Positions 14,201-28,002 of a DNA stretch of 64,000 nt are shown here, piece by piece; positions within the stretch are counted from its first letter, which is position 1; the number at the start of each line of letters is the position of its first letter. This DNA comes from Drosophila pseudoobscura (Eukaryota > Arthropoda > Insecta > Diptera > Drosophilidae), in contig NC_046681.1 of assembly GCF_009870125.1 (NCBI RefSeq), positions 22,085,001-22,149,000 on the forward strand. The letters run 5' to 3'. The position numbers and the translations under genes were made by a program. The notes beneath the pieces were generated by a model. The model did no database searches. It had not been told where the DNA came from and was given only the letters and a program-made list of their open reading frames with translations.

Positions 14201-17200
14201 AAACCGAAAAAAACCAAAAACCAACAACAAAAATGCGAAACTCTGGCTTCAGAGGAGGCCTCTCGTCTTGGGGGATTATGTGGGTGGGCAATCAGGTTGG
14301 GACGATCGACAGAAAGAGTGGCACAAGAGACAGAGCCAGGGAAAGAGAGAGAGAGAGAGAGGTAACTGATCCGATTGAGTGCCCACCGAAAGGCTGTTAT
14401 GGTGGTGCTTCCTCATTAAGCCCCGGAGACGAGACGGAGAGTGCATGGCGGTGTGGTGTGGTGTGTGGTGCTCCTGAGATTCCCATTAGGAGGTGATCGA
14501 TACGAGGATCAAATGATCGTTTAGCATTTAAGGAGGATCGATCAACATGAACACTTTCCTGGGAATGGTTTTTTTGGGGCGAGCAAGAGTTTTATGGTTG
14601 CTATTTCGATTGGAATCGAAGTCTTAGTGATCGATCCATTAAAGGGGTTTTTATTCGTTTTACTGGAAATGGTTAGGTCATAAAAATATGAAACTTGTTT
14701 GGTGAAAAATGATCGTAGAGTAGTAGTGATCGTGCACTATTGATCACTTCTCAATTATTATACTCTTTTACTGATCATAAATATATGAACATATGATACT
14801 TTTACAATAAAAATTGCATGGTTTTATATAATACTGAATTCATGGTTGAATTGAATTAGCGACATATTTAATGAGAGATTGAAAATCTTTGGTTTGGTTC
14901 TGTAAAAAGTTGTCCTTACACTTTGTCTCACGACTACATGGCTATAATATTTACTAAATAATATTTAACTTTTTAAGGAAACTCCGTCGACTTTTAGGTA
15001 GTTAGAAACCTTAGATTTCACGATCCATCAATATCATGGATCATACAATAAATACGATACTATTTAAAGACATTTCTACCATAATATTCTGACCAAATGA
15101 TCTCTAAAACTTCTCTAACCCTATGATAACCCTGAGGATCGATAGTTTCTATCTATTCTTTCAATATCCATCATCTACTTTATTGAAGTGTTTCCTCTAC
15201 CTCATTTTTTATGGCCTTCCTCCACCCAAAAAAAACTGCACTTATTCCCAATCGAATAACCGTGGAATGGATGGTGTGACTATCTAATTGTACAAAGAGC
15301 TATAACCAACACTCCTGATCGACAAAAAGGGAAACAGGATTTTCAATTAGAGGCCAAACAACACTCTACATCTACTCTCGAGAGTCTCATAAAAATGGGG
15401 GGAAATTTATGTATTTTTTACGAAATGATTTTTCCTTTGTCGCCGCCTGAACTCAGAGGGGCATAAAAGTCGATAAGCCATGTGCTAACCCAAGGATAAC
15501 TTCACTTCCTTTCTGTACACCGAAAAGGTTCTCATGCCACTCGATATGGTGGGTTTCCAACCTGCTGCTGCTGCTGGCTGTCTTTGTTCCCGTTTCCCTT
15601 ACGATCCTACCCAGACTCTGTAATTAATTACACAGCATTTTCATTTGGAAAGAGAAGAGATCTTCCTGCCGCTGCCGCTGCTGCTTCTCATTTGCTGCCA
15701 TTTCCACGCTTCGAAACGTTCAATCTTCCAGCATTGGTTGTGTGTTGTGTTCTGGTTTTAAACGATTTCCAAGAAACGCTCGAAGAGATCGAAGAACGAC
15801 AGACGGACAGAAAGACAGACAGAGGCGAGGCTGAGCCGCATAGAGCGGATGTTGGGCACATTTTCCAGCCACTCTGTGCCTCATGTGTGCGTGTGCGTGC
15901 AACGGCAGCCAGCAGCCAGCAGCCATTCAATCCACTTCTGTGTCTATCCATCTCTAAGTATTCTTCCTATCCATACATTCTATAGATGCCTTCGGTGCCT
16001 CAGGCCTGATGCCTTCTCTGATGATGATGAGGCCCCTTTCTACAGCGATTATTTAATTGATAAAGATTTCCACATTCCACACACAGAGCGATGAAGATGA
16101 AGCCTGAAAGAAGCCAAAGAAGCAGTGCAGCAGGAGGAGGAGGTGGAGGGGACACGACACTCTCTGTTTATCCTGGCGGCAGCGAGGATCGAATCTCAGT
16201 TGCACAATGCACTCGAATGCCATTCCAACCCCGAACAAACTTCGAATACCCCCCATCCCAACCACTATCCCTATCCCTATCCCTACTATATCCCCGAACA
16301 ACATCTACCAGATGAAATCTGAAACCTTTCACCGTCATTTGCTCTGGCGTTCTTGCGGTAAGGTGCTCTCGACACGCACACGCACACACACACACATATA
16401 CCACCCATACACACTCACCACAGGTCATACACCGATACGGAAGAGTGGGTATAAGTATAACCTGCCAACACTTGTGGATCGATCTGCGATCACTGATTTT
16501 TTTCCATCCCTTAAGTGCACTCTTGGGTTTTCATACCCATTGAATGGGAGTGGCATTGAAACGGGGAATATTAGGCAGATGAATGGGTGTGTAACAGGTG
16601 AAAGGGGGTGCTTATGCTTCATTTGGTTGAATATTTCTTCGGTAGTTAATATGTTTATGGGAAATAAAATATTAAATAATAATTTCCTTTGATCCTATTC
16701 CTTCTTTCTAGTCAATTTAAGCCAAAACTTCTTTTTTTATGTAGAAAAAAATGTATCCGCGGCCATCAGGTGTTCCAATATCTGAAGGATCTCCAATGGG
16801 ATCATATCGTTTATCATATTTCCCCAAAAAATCACCAAAATTAATAGAATATCTACATATCTATTGCACATGGCATATGCTGGATGGATTAATGGATGCT
16901 TATGAACTAAACACCTTTTAAACACTAGCTAAAGAATGCATGCATTCCAGTTGTTCATTAAACACATGTACATATGTATATAATTCCATAGAGAAAAGTA
17001 TACTGCTCTTCCTACAGGTCATCTTTCTATTCGATCATGTCCTATTCTGATGTATATTCTTCCTTCTTCAGAGTCGGTCGTTCCGTTCTGCTTGGCTACA
17101 CTTCGTTTGGGCGCTAAATTGGAACGTTTCTCCGGGTCTGGGGTCTGGGGTCTGGGGACTGGGCTGCCATAATCCTGACCAACAACGTCGCCAGCAACGA

Positions 17201-20200
17201 CGATGGCATCGACGATTTGTAGCCAAAGATCGATACGATATTTGAGTGTTCGTTGTGGGTTCTTCGATCAGTTTTCCGTTTTCGGCCTTTGTTCGGGGCT
17301 CTCCTGGTCGCCTTCCTTATAGAGAGGCCCAGACAGGCGGGCAGGTTTCCCACGGTTTCTTCTTTCCCTTTTTGCAGGGTGCATATTTCATATCCTGCAG
17401 ACATAAACACACACACACGCACATACATCGTCGAAGGCAGAGATTTGTCGGGGACCAACTGTCAAAGGACCAAAGCAACCTTAGATCCTTAATGTGCGCA
17501 CTGGCGGCAAAAATCTTACAATTACCCATTGTTGCACAAGAGGAATGTGTAACAATTAGGCCAGGACGAGGGCGAGAGAGTCCTAGAATCTCAGGATCAT
17601 CACGTAATATCCTTTACATCACAGACACAAACACACACACAAAATCAAAAAGAGGCATTCAAAGCAATTCAATTATTTCTTAGGCAGGAAAAAGTGTAAC
17701 GAAAAGGATAAGAGAGATCCGATCCGATCCGATTCGATCCTAGATCCCTTCCTAATGCTAAAAAATGATGTCATGTTGTGTGGGTGGTGTATGTAGGCAG
17801 GATCGTGCAGGATCCTGCTTTGGATCCGCTTCTGTGAGAAGGGCGGCAACATTTGTGTGTTCCGCCACTCCTTCTGGGAAATGATCCGGTTATAGTATAT
17901 TGTTTTGCAAAATTATTATTACAATGGAGGTGTTCCTTTAATATAAATGAGTATTTTGTTTGATTGAATGAATGATTGTTAAAGGAATTACTTGTCAATC
18001 TCACCTTTTGATGTGGATTATAGGGAAACGCATTAGTTATGATTCTTTCTTGATCTTAATACGAGTATATAGTATGATATTTGAAGGTTAATTAGAAGAA
18101 CTTCCAGATAATGAATCATTAAAGTTATTCAGAAGAACTTTAGGAGAATGAATAGATTAATCATAGACTTATAGATAGAATAATGCAATCATTTAGATCT
18201 ATTAGATATCTTTCGATCTAAGCTGCATTTGAAATATCCTCAACTATCTATCCTTCCATCCTCAGGCAGACATACATATCTCTTTTAGTGGAAAGAAAAA
18301 ACCTGCCTTTGAGATTAACTTTCCTCTATATCCCACTCTATATTTCCGCTCCAGACATTGCATTTGTGTCTTATACCATCCAGACAGACACACACCTTAT
18401 CGAGACACTCCCTCCAACCCACTCCCAACCCTCTCCATCTCTCAGTGCGTTTTAGTAATTGGCAAATGACCAACAAGAGAAATGGGCGAGAAATAAGAAG
18501 AACACGATGAAAATTCGCGTCTGGAAATACTTCCGCATCGGGAGAAGACTTTGTCGGGCTACGGACTACGGACTACGGACTATTTATAGAGGTCTCAGCG
18601 ACTGCTATATAGTGCAGGGCATATATCAAATCGCTGGCCTGGCTGTCTGCTCTTGTCTATATGCATATTTATACTACACATAAAATGAATCTAGTGTTGT
18701 GTGTACTCTAGGCATCAAGTGGATGCCACTTGGCTGCCTCTGGACATTGGCATATTCTATTTTAATGAATTATCTGCACTTAGGCATCGAACTAAAAAGT
18801 AAGAACTATGACTAGATGATGACTGGGTGGAATTACAGAACAGCCAGAGATTTCAGTAGCAATGGATAGAGTTCTAAGTAGGCAGGGATAGGGATAGGAA
18901 GAGTTATCTATAATATGTAGACGTGCTATGGTTGCATTGCAATGATAGGCAGTAAAACATATTCTAGTATTAATATGGGTGCATTGCAATGGCAAAATAA
19001 ATCTACTAGTTGTTGTATTTCGACTATAAAAATACCCGATAGTTGGGTTCTTTTGTGACTTTTATACTCTCATAAATTGAGGAAACATTGGTAAAAAGCA
19101 CTTGTAAAAAGTGCTTGTAAAAAGCACTGGTGTACTATTTATACAAAGAACTATCTATAATATGAGAATTTTGACTAATGGATACCTTTTACGAGCTTTG
19201 TAGCTCTGATGACACCTTTTTTTTCTGATGACACCTATAGGAAAATACAGAAAAATAAGTATAAAGATTACGTTATAAAAAGATGCATGCATATTTTGTG
19301 TCAATATTATCCGATTATAATAATTTTTGAAGTTTGTTCGATTTAACAACTTTTCTCTTATAGATCTGCGGGGTTTCCTCAGTAGTCTTTGTGGTAATTT
19401 GGATCCCTCTAGCTCTCAAAGTATTCTAAAAAATCGGTATACCCTGGTAATGCCCAAGTAACTGGCATAAATATTCGTACTTGCGGATATATGGACACAC
19501 AAACGTATATATGTTGATTGGCTCAATTGGACGACTATTTGAACTCTGAACCCCGACCATGCTCATCGGCAGCTCGTCTTCCTCTTCTTTTCCTCCAAAC
19601 CCAACCCCAAAGACCCTCCTATTCATCTGGAGTCTCACTCTAAACCCCGCTGGGCGACGCACCATGACCAAAGCTACTAATTTGGGCCAGTGATCGTCGT
19701 CGTCGTCGTGCTGTTGATGATGATGATGACGATCACTTGAAACCCCGTCGATGTCGTCGTCGTAGAGCAATCGATGGGGAAGACACCACTAAAAAAAGCA
19801 TACTAGGAGGGAAGCGAATGGTATCTGGGGCGTGGGCGGGTACCCGGGGGCAGGGTCGCCACGATTGTTGGCCGTTTATGGGCATTTGACTGGAAATGTC
19901 AACCGTTTGCTTAGGGAAAAACTGGTTAACCAACAGCAAGAGAGAGAGAGGGAGAGAGAGAGAGACTCCCCGACATACAAAGCGGATGCAGTGCAACTGA
20001 GCGCATCTTTGGGTCGCCATCAACCTGATGAGAGTTCCCATTTCCCCATCTGTAGACCCCATCGCACCGAATACTTGAAGCCTAAAGACCGAAGAAGAGA
20101 TCTTTGCTTCAGTTTCCAGCGAAGCGGAAACGCCACAAACAATTTATAATTAAAGATTGCCAACTGGTTTTTATGGGTTCCAAATTTATGGGATCGCAAA

Positions 20201-21252
20201 GAGATATCTGCTAGCACCTCCTCACTTCTGAAATCTTCTCGTTGAGTATTACAATAAAAGACCTTTGCACTGGTGCGGGGCTATGTTTTCTTTTTCGAGG
20301 GATTTTTAAAATATATTTGGTGCCAAATTATTGGAACTAAATATTCCTGGTATTCTCCTTATCAATGCAAAAGCAAATACATTTTCGTAATTCCACAAAA
20401 GACAACAATACAATAATTATATTCGCAAACTCTTGAACTAAAGAGAAGACACGAGTACTCGTACCGATAGTAAGACCTCAAGTCGTATACTTAGGATCCG
20501 TAAACAGGTTGTCAAGCAAAAATGGGAATCCATAGAATTGTGTAAAGTGGTTGTAGGGGAATATGTCTTTAGTATATCGCAAAATCGGCTCCTATAACTT
20601 TTTCAATACTCTTCCTTTCTTTAGAGAACTTTTTTGTAGAAGTGGAAATTATTTACGATTTTTGGGAATATAACCCAAAACTTCAGATAAACTAATCAAC
20701 TAAATTGTACTTTAGGAATTAAACACCTATGTATATCTTGTGACTATAGGAAGAAACTCTTAAGAATATTAAACCAAATCGAAATCCGTATACCACCAAT
20801 CTTGGAATCGATTGCCTAGTGTGAACCCCCTTTGTTGCCGAGCCCCTGCCTATTCTATCAGCTTGATGAAGAAACTTTTGTTTAAACTTTATCTTCTATT
20901 GATTAACAACTATATATCTGGCGCCCCCCACGCGAGAGCCGCCGCCCACCAGGCCACCGGGCTAATACGAGCTGTGGCGGCGCGCATTGAGATGTTCCCT
21001 AGTAAACATTTTAAAATATTTAAATTATTACCATTGATTGTTGCTGCTGTAGTTGTTGCCAAGGAAGTGAACAAAAAGAAAATCGGTTGATGTTTACACA
21101 TAAAATGATTTGTTTGTTGTCTGTGTGGATTCCGTAATAACATAATTGAGATTATTATCGCAATTGAAATTTCTTGAGAACTTTTGAAAACGGAGAAACG
21201 ACTCTGCATTTCATATGGTTTGTACATTTTTTAAAAATATATGTAAGCATTT

Positions 21253-21480
21253 TTATACCCGATACTCAAAATGAGTAGGGGGGTATATTAGATTTGTGGC
21301 GAAAGTGAATGTGTATAACATCCCTCTCGTTTTTTTTAATGATAGAGAAAGATATAATGTTATTTGCTGATATTTTTGCACCAAGGCAACCTGCAAAAAG
21401 ATCCAATAATAAGAGATATATAGTACTATCGATTCCACGTTACAGAATGATCTTTTCAAGTTTTTGGTCGTATTATACTT
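21253..21480 (+). mobile_element. DINE-1/INE-1-like fragment
   Basis: The stretch starting 'ttttatacccgatactc' and continuing with gagtagg, then ggtatattagattt, resembles the conserved start of the abundant Drosophila non-autonomous Helentron DINE-1 (INE-1), which in melanogaster begins with a similar 'tatacccg...actc' motif. A second, shorter copy sharing 'actcaaa', 'gagt' and 'taggggtatattagattt' lies at about 58744-58785. The family name is from memory. The right boundary is uncertain because the sequence fades into AT-rich DNA. Confidence 0.5.
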
Positions 21481-21999
21481 TGCATACTTTCATTAGTTGT
21501 TAATGCTTCTAAATAATACACATTTTCAATAAATTTTATCATAGCGACGTCCCACTGTACTCTAAATATGGCTTCGATTTATATTTGTCTCATCATTTGC
21601 GGCCAGTAAAACGGATCGAAACAAGCTCGACTTCCCTTCCTTAAATAATTTTCTTAATTTTGTATTCTTCTCAGATGGCGCCAGATGGAGCGTTACTTAC
21701 GCTCTGACTTGGGCTCGTCCAAGGGGTATTACTATAGGGTGAGCCATTCTAAAGGTGCGCTCGAAAAATAGTTCAAGTGAAATTTATATTTTGAAACGTT
21801 CCAATGACAATCCCACCATTCACTATTCCCTGCTTTATATTATTTTTTCTCACTCGGATTGAAAGAGATTGCCCATAAAAACCTACCTTTCGAAGATCGA
21901 GGCGCTTCCCACCCTTCAGCAACATACCATGCTCTTTTCAATCTGTTTCTCGCTCTCTGCGCATGCACTCTCACGTATTCGGCTTCTCGTTTTCGCTTT

Positions 22000-23130
22000 G
22001 TTTATTTCTTGCTCACGTCAAAACGTAAGAAACTGTCGTGGCGAACGGACGTGTGTGGTTTCTTGTTCGTTGTTCGTGCAGCGCTTGGGAGGAAATTGTA
22101 CACACAAGCAGAAAACAGAGCAAGACATTTTGTTGTTCACAAAAATTTGTGCAAAGAAGATAAATACACAAGATTAATATACGATTTAAATTGATTAATG
22201 CACAATTAATAGAATTTAAATGACGGCATAACGGTTCCACTTACGTGCGTGCGTGTGTGTTTTTGTGTGCGGGAAACGGAAATAAAGAGATAAACAAGAA
22301 ACAAGAAACAACCGAACCGACACGAAGAAGTGTAAGTGAAAAGGAGGAGACAAAAATTCACTGTTCTATACCGCGCGGCGCCCGCTCTTTTCCTTACTCG
22401 CACTCTTCTTCCTCCGCAAAAGAGTAGGAAATGCTAACACAAACAAAATACAAGTGCAAGTGCATCGCGTGAGAGGGCTGTGTGTGTGTGCGTGTGATTG
22501 TGTGTGCGTTTGTGTGTACGTAAGCGAGTGCAAGGAACACAGACGGAAGTACCTTTGACTTGTTCTTCTGCTCCTCCTGCACACGCTCTCTTTTGTTTGC
22601 TCTGCTTTGGCGCTGACATTCGCAAAGACAACACAACCAACAACAACAATAACGGCTTTCGAGTAACGGTCAAAAGCAAGCAGTGTGAGACAGGATTAGC
22701 CCCAAAAACACAGCACCACCCACCAGACAGCACCCCACCCTACGACAATGGCCCCTTGGCGCAGCAGATAGCCACAGCAGCGACAGAAACAGCGCTGCAG
22801 CTTAACCAGGAAATCATCAAAGTAGCAGCAGCAGCAGCAGCAGTAGCAGAGAACTACAGCTAGAAAGCAACAGCAAGCAGTGCATTAGCAAAGTGCATGC
22901 ATTACCCTACGTCGCACACCGATACGTAGCCGATACGCGCGACACGTATTGCAGCAGTTCTAGGCAAACCACAAAGCAACAAGAACACAACGCCTGTCGA
23001 TTGTGTCAGCCATTCTGGGATCTGGACATATCCGCTTCCGCATTGCTCAAGAATCGAAGCCCAGTCCCCAGCCCCGCGAAACACCCCCGCCAGAAAGTCT
23101 CACACCTCTGAGGCACAGTGGAGCAAACAG
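22000..23130 (+). other. aop: Presumed non-coding first exon of aop
   Basis: The sequence ends at 23130 with a consensus donor (aaacag|gtaagc). The segment before it is rich in AC, CAG and CAA repeats, typical of long Drosophila 5' UTRs. The matching acceptor is proposed to be the one at 42909. The transcription start was not located; 22000 is only a rough bound. Several short upstream open frames are present. The melanogaster aop gene also has a non-coding first exon separated by a long intron, which supports this arrangement by analogy. Confidence 0.5.
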
Positions 23131-26100
23131 GTAAGCAATCGCAACCACAGTGTTAACACAAATTGAGCGATTATCATCTCTCGCTGAAAACATGATATAG
23201 TACTACGTCACATTGGTCATGAAATATCAGTACAAGACGATTGTCTGAAACAACTGATAAATGCGCCACCCCATCCCATCCCACCACACACCTTAATCTT
23301 TATGGTTTATCTCTCTGCTAAATATGATTTTGTACCCTCTGTCTCTGCGACGACGAACGAGTCTTACAATGTTTGAGTTTCTTGAGGTCAACAAATTGTG
23401 GGATCTACACACGTGTAAAAAGATAATTCGGGTAAAATTAGATAGGGCATGAGACCCAGTAACAACGGGTTTATCTAGGGTTTTTTGTTGATTTATTAAC
23501 TTGGTTTTAGTGGGGATCTAATTGTGGCATCTTTATAAGACTGTTGTAAATTTGTAAAGAAGGCCCTCTTTAACCAGGGACTCGTCATGCCATTTCTGTG
23601 GAATACATTCCTCAATCTATTGCTCATCGTTCATACACAATCATTTCACTAATTTCATTTTATTATTCAAGTACCAAAAGTCATTCGCATCTGATTGTTT
23701 CGATGGCTGGAGAGGTTAAAAGGTGTCTATTACTGTGAAATGGAAAATACATATGAACATACATATATGAGGTTAGAGGTTGAAAGAATCTTAAAAACAG
23801 GAATTCTGTAAATAGAATTCTTCAGTATTGAAAAAAAAAATGCAACATTTTTTGAGTTATTCCAGGGAAGTTCTTTTATTAGCTTGCGTAATTTCTAAGT
23901 GTAAGAACCTTTAAAATACATTATGGAGTAAAGTGCACGCTCCACTGCTTTCACAGACCCAGAAAGCTCCCACCTTCTATAATATATAAGAGATCATTGG
24001 GTGTTCTTTCTGACAGAACATTGCAATTCGAGATATTACTGTTTTATCGAGTGTGCACGAGTTCTGCCTGTTGCATCATGCTGGTTGGCTGGAAACCATA
24101 ATTATTCAGTGTCTAGTGGCAGTGCCAGTGCGAGTGCATGTCTTGGACTGTATCGACTGGACTGCTTGGTATGCCATAGAATGGGGTATATGGTATGGCA
24201 TGGAACGGTTTACTTAAGTTCGGTTCGGTTCGGTTCACGGGTCTCTTGTTGCATGCACTTTTCTATGGAAGTGAAACAAAAGCGGAGTGGAGCGGAGCGT
24301 TGAGCTCCAATTAGGGTGCCGCGCGACTCTCTGTGGCTCACGTCAGCGAAATCTTATCGCTGGGGCGCTATGGCAAAAAAGAAGAACAAAAATTAAAGAA
24401 AAACATACACAACTTCGGGTCAACGAAGTTTAAATGCTCTTTTCCGTTCTAGGATCAGAAAAGGAGAAGAAAGAGAATGTTTCGATTTAAATGATTGCGA
24501 GAATCTCTGCTCTCGAAAGTTGCATATAAATTTCTTATAAAATGAGAAATATTCTTGGAACTGTTTCCTTCTCCGTCTAGAATAATATTACACTTCTTCC
24601 TGCCTAGGGTATTGCGAAAACACGTAAAAAATGCCAGCAGAATTGTGTTTATTTATTTGCCTGCGCCGCCGACGACGACGTCGAACAAATCAGCCAAACA
24701 GTTCCTGCTTCTGATTCTGCCGCAGCCGCTGCTACACTCTCCCTACCTCCCATACCCCTCATCCATGTGATGAGCATGCGAGTGTGAGTGAGGGGGGTGC
24801 AAACCGCACACCTGATCTTGTGCGGGCGCCCGCCACACCTCCGTTATTTCTTAAGAGATGAGAGCAGAAATCGCGCCCATACACGTGCAAATGTGTGTGA
24901 GTATTGTGCTTTATTGAGATTTGAATTAGCTTCTCTCTTCTCCGCTCGCTTCAATTAACGGAAAACGTAACAACAACTTTTAGAAGCTGCGCTTTAAGCT
25001 CAATTTGGTTGCCTTTACAATTTTATTTTCCTTTCCTGGTTTTCGGTTCTCTCCCGTCTCTGCTCTGCTTTGCTCTTAGGTGGCCTGGTGACCAGAGCCG
25101 GCAGCAGAAAAGCAGCGCGACAGACAGCAGCAAAGCACCAGCGCGACGGCAGCGCAGCGTAAATACAATAAATTAAATTCACTTCCGCATTGCTCCCCTC
25201 CCCAACGAAAAAGCAAAAAAAAAAGACAACGTAATGGGTGAGTGTGTGAGGCGAAAAGACAAACGACGTAAGAGCATGGCAAGTGCACGGAAGCAAGAGA
25301 GCGGGTCAAAAACGGGTAAAGAGGGGCAGCGACGCGATCGCTTGGGAATTGTTGGTACTGGCAGCTAGAAAGAGGAAAAGAGAAGTGCGCAGGGGGGGCG
25401 AGGTAAAAGCAAACAGGTATAAAAATTGTTGATCGCAGCCAAGCGAAAAACAGAGAGAGGAAGAGGGAGAGAGAGCGAGAGCGCGCTAAGAAAACGTCGA
25501 CCTATTCCCTCACACTCCCTCACACACATGGACACACTCACGAGAGTCGTGTGAAACTGGCTGACTCACTCACACACACGTGCGATCGCAGCCAGCGGCG
25601 ACGTCAACGTCAACGTCGACGCCGACGCCGAATCACTGCCAAGAAAAGAAACAAAATATAAGCAGCGGCGGCAAAATAATGAAAGAAAGAGGAAGAAAAC
25701 GCCAAGCAGCAAAAAGCAACAAAAAACGCCTTTAAGCGGCAGAGATATTAACACAAAATGCCGAACCAGCAAAGCACTGCATGTGTGTGTGTGTGTGTGT
25801 TTGTGAGCAAGAGTGTGACGCTACGCTACTCTCTGACTGGTGTTTCGCTCTCTTTTTCTCAAGAGTGTTATAAAAACAAGTGGGAACAGTGCGAGACATA
25901 ACGCAGTTAAATATACGAGAGAGGGGGAGGGTCAACTATGGGATAAATGATGTAAAGTTTAAGAATAAAGTCTTACACTGCTGATGGATATGCTTGAGCG
26001 GGTGGTACGTGGGATAACATATGTTCTACTCACAGTGGCGGGAAAAATTACTGCCATACATTTTACATCCTATTATTTTTAGCCCACAAACACCGCTTGG

Positions 26101-26539
26101 GTCAATTCTGGCCATCGTAGGGGGGGGATGGCCCAGGACCCCAACCGTATTTGTTGTGGCTTTTCTTGCTTCTTTCTATTTATGCTTGCTTTTGCTCTTC
26201 TATTCGCTGCCTTCTCTCTTTTGATGCACAATGCAAGACAGAGAGAGGGAGAGTCTCGAGACATTTGCTGTTGATGACTCTTTTGTTGTTTTTATTTCCA
26301 CATTGCATGCGGAAGCGGCTGTACAGTGCAGTGTATATGTAAATTTGCGTATGTATATGTGTGTAAAAACATATTTATATATTGTATTTCTTGTTGTTAT
26401 CGCAGCAGCAGATGTTGCTATTGTTGTTGCTGCTGTTGAAGCTGAGGCTTGCATGCACTGCTTGTGCCATATTGATGTTTTTGAAATATGAACGCACACA
26501 CTTGCACAAATAAATATACGCACCGCACACATTGACACC

Positions 26540-26658
26540 AATAAGTGCACGCGCAGACTTTCTCGCAAAAGTGCACGCACACTCTCACTCTAATAAGTAT
26601 GTGCACACTCTTACTCTAATAAGTACATGTGTATATGCACACACAGACTCAAATAAGT
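26540..26658 (+). repeat. Short tandem array around 'aataagt'
   Basis: Four copies of aataagt occur at 26540, 26592, 26618 and 26652, the middle two within 'actctaataagtatgtg' and 'actctaataagtacatgtg'. They are separated by GCAC/CACAC-rich spacers, giving irregular 26-52 bp units. Confidence 0.55.
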
Positions 26659-27807
26659 AAACCCTCTATATAGAAATGGAGATGATATGAAACGCACATT
26701 CATTGCAAACCACTTGTGCGCTGCATTTCCCATTGTAACCCATTTTATAGTGCAACAAAAAATCACACTAACCTGGTTTATGCCACCAAATGCTTGAGAC
26801 GGGGAGACGTCTGCAGTGGGGGCTGCATCGGCAGCGCAGCCTCTACTATGTCGTATCAAATTCGTTCAAGAAAGCACATGTGTATGTGGCAAGAAAACGG
26901 GGTGGCCTATCTTGCATCTTTGTAACGTCGAACGATCGTGCGAATTTGCCATTAAAAGCGGTAAACCCATCACAAAAAAAGCTTGCTCTGTGTCGCTTCC
27001 TCTCTCCCCCCTCCGCCCCACAACTAGTGGCATGGCAACCACCTGGCTGCTGTGGTCGAACGATTGCTCACACAATGCACTGGTCGTGCGGTTTTGAGGA
27101 TCAAGCATGTCTCAGGGAGGGAACTTCTCTGCCACTGCAATCGATGAAATCATGGAATGAAATAAACTCGATTCTAGGGCTTATTCATTCATGCGATGAT
27201 TTCATCCAGGAAATCCATTCGATTGGTATTCTTTATCACTTTCCTTGATATTAAATGATTCAACTTCCTTGATAGGAAGTGGCCATACTATATATAAAAC
27301 ATAGAAGATCGGTCATTTGTCTTAGACTAGTGCAATCTTTTCTCACGATCATCATTTCCCTATATTTCCCAATCTATTCCCGCGCACAATTCCACTGCAC
27401 TGCACTGCTTGCTTACTTGCCTGCTTGCGCCTCTGCAAAAAGTCAACTCCAGCGACTCCATATAATCTCTGTTGTTGTTGCTTATAGCTAGTTGTTGCTT
27501 TTACCTCTTCTCCTGCCGCCCTCTCCTCTGTCTGTCACTCTGTGTCTCTGTGTCTGGCTTTGGGGGTAACCTGTTGTGTGAATTATGTTACGAACGTAAC
27601 GTGTTTCAAAATATAGGAAGTCTTGCTTGAGCTATAACGCCGCACCGCCACCGTCGCCGCTGCCGATAGCAACAGCGAGGTGCTCGGCTGCTTCAAGCAC
27701 TGCTTAGCGCTCCTCTACTCTGCTCTGCTCCCAGCTTGACTTCAGCGCTCCCCTGCTCTGCCTAGACTCTGCTGCTAGGCCAAACTTTGATCCTAATGCT
27801 GCGGCTG

Positions 27808-28002
27808 TCACACTATACGATTTCCACCGATGGTTTTTGTTTTTGTAACCAATGATTTTCCTGAAGGAAAAACACTGTCAATTACTATCAAATTGTTCCA
27901 CCCGGTGGTTTCATCGGTGCACCGATGCATCTGGGATTAGAAATATACAAAATGATTAGAAGACTCAAGCAAAAATGCATCGGTAAAACACTGATCGTGT
28001 GA
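27808..28002. mobile_element. Candidate 195-bp MITE with about 37-bp terminal inverted repeats
   Basis: The left end starts TCACACTATACGATTTCC and continues with ACCGATGG. The reverse complement of the right end starts TCACACGATCAGTGTTTT and continues with ACCGATGC; both then run into T-rich sequence. The centre holds a perfect 16-bp palindrome CATCGGTGCACCGATG (27912-27927). There is no coding capacity. The compact size and terminal symmetry fit a non-autonomous DNA transposon. A target-site duplication is not clear, and the superfamily is unknown. Confidence 0.5.

Larger units (their letters stand above)
7441..21250. other. Gene-free region upstream of aop
   Basis: Almost 14 kb without a supportable coding exon or RNA gene. 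The open frames are low-complexity readings of microsatellites. The composition alternates between GA/CT, GT and CTG-rich stretches (8.8-14.4 kb) and AT-rich stretches (8.0-8.6, 14.5-15.4, 18.0-21.2 kb). Listed separately: a CCCAT/CCATT array near 9050, GT arrays near 9330 and 11240, and a GATC-rich block at 14.5-14.8 kb. A small hairpin-forming repeat (aaaaagcacttg, aaaaagtgcttg) lies at about 19094-19130. The most likely content is distal regulatory DNA of aop, which is inference. Confidence 0.5.
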
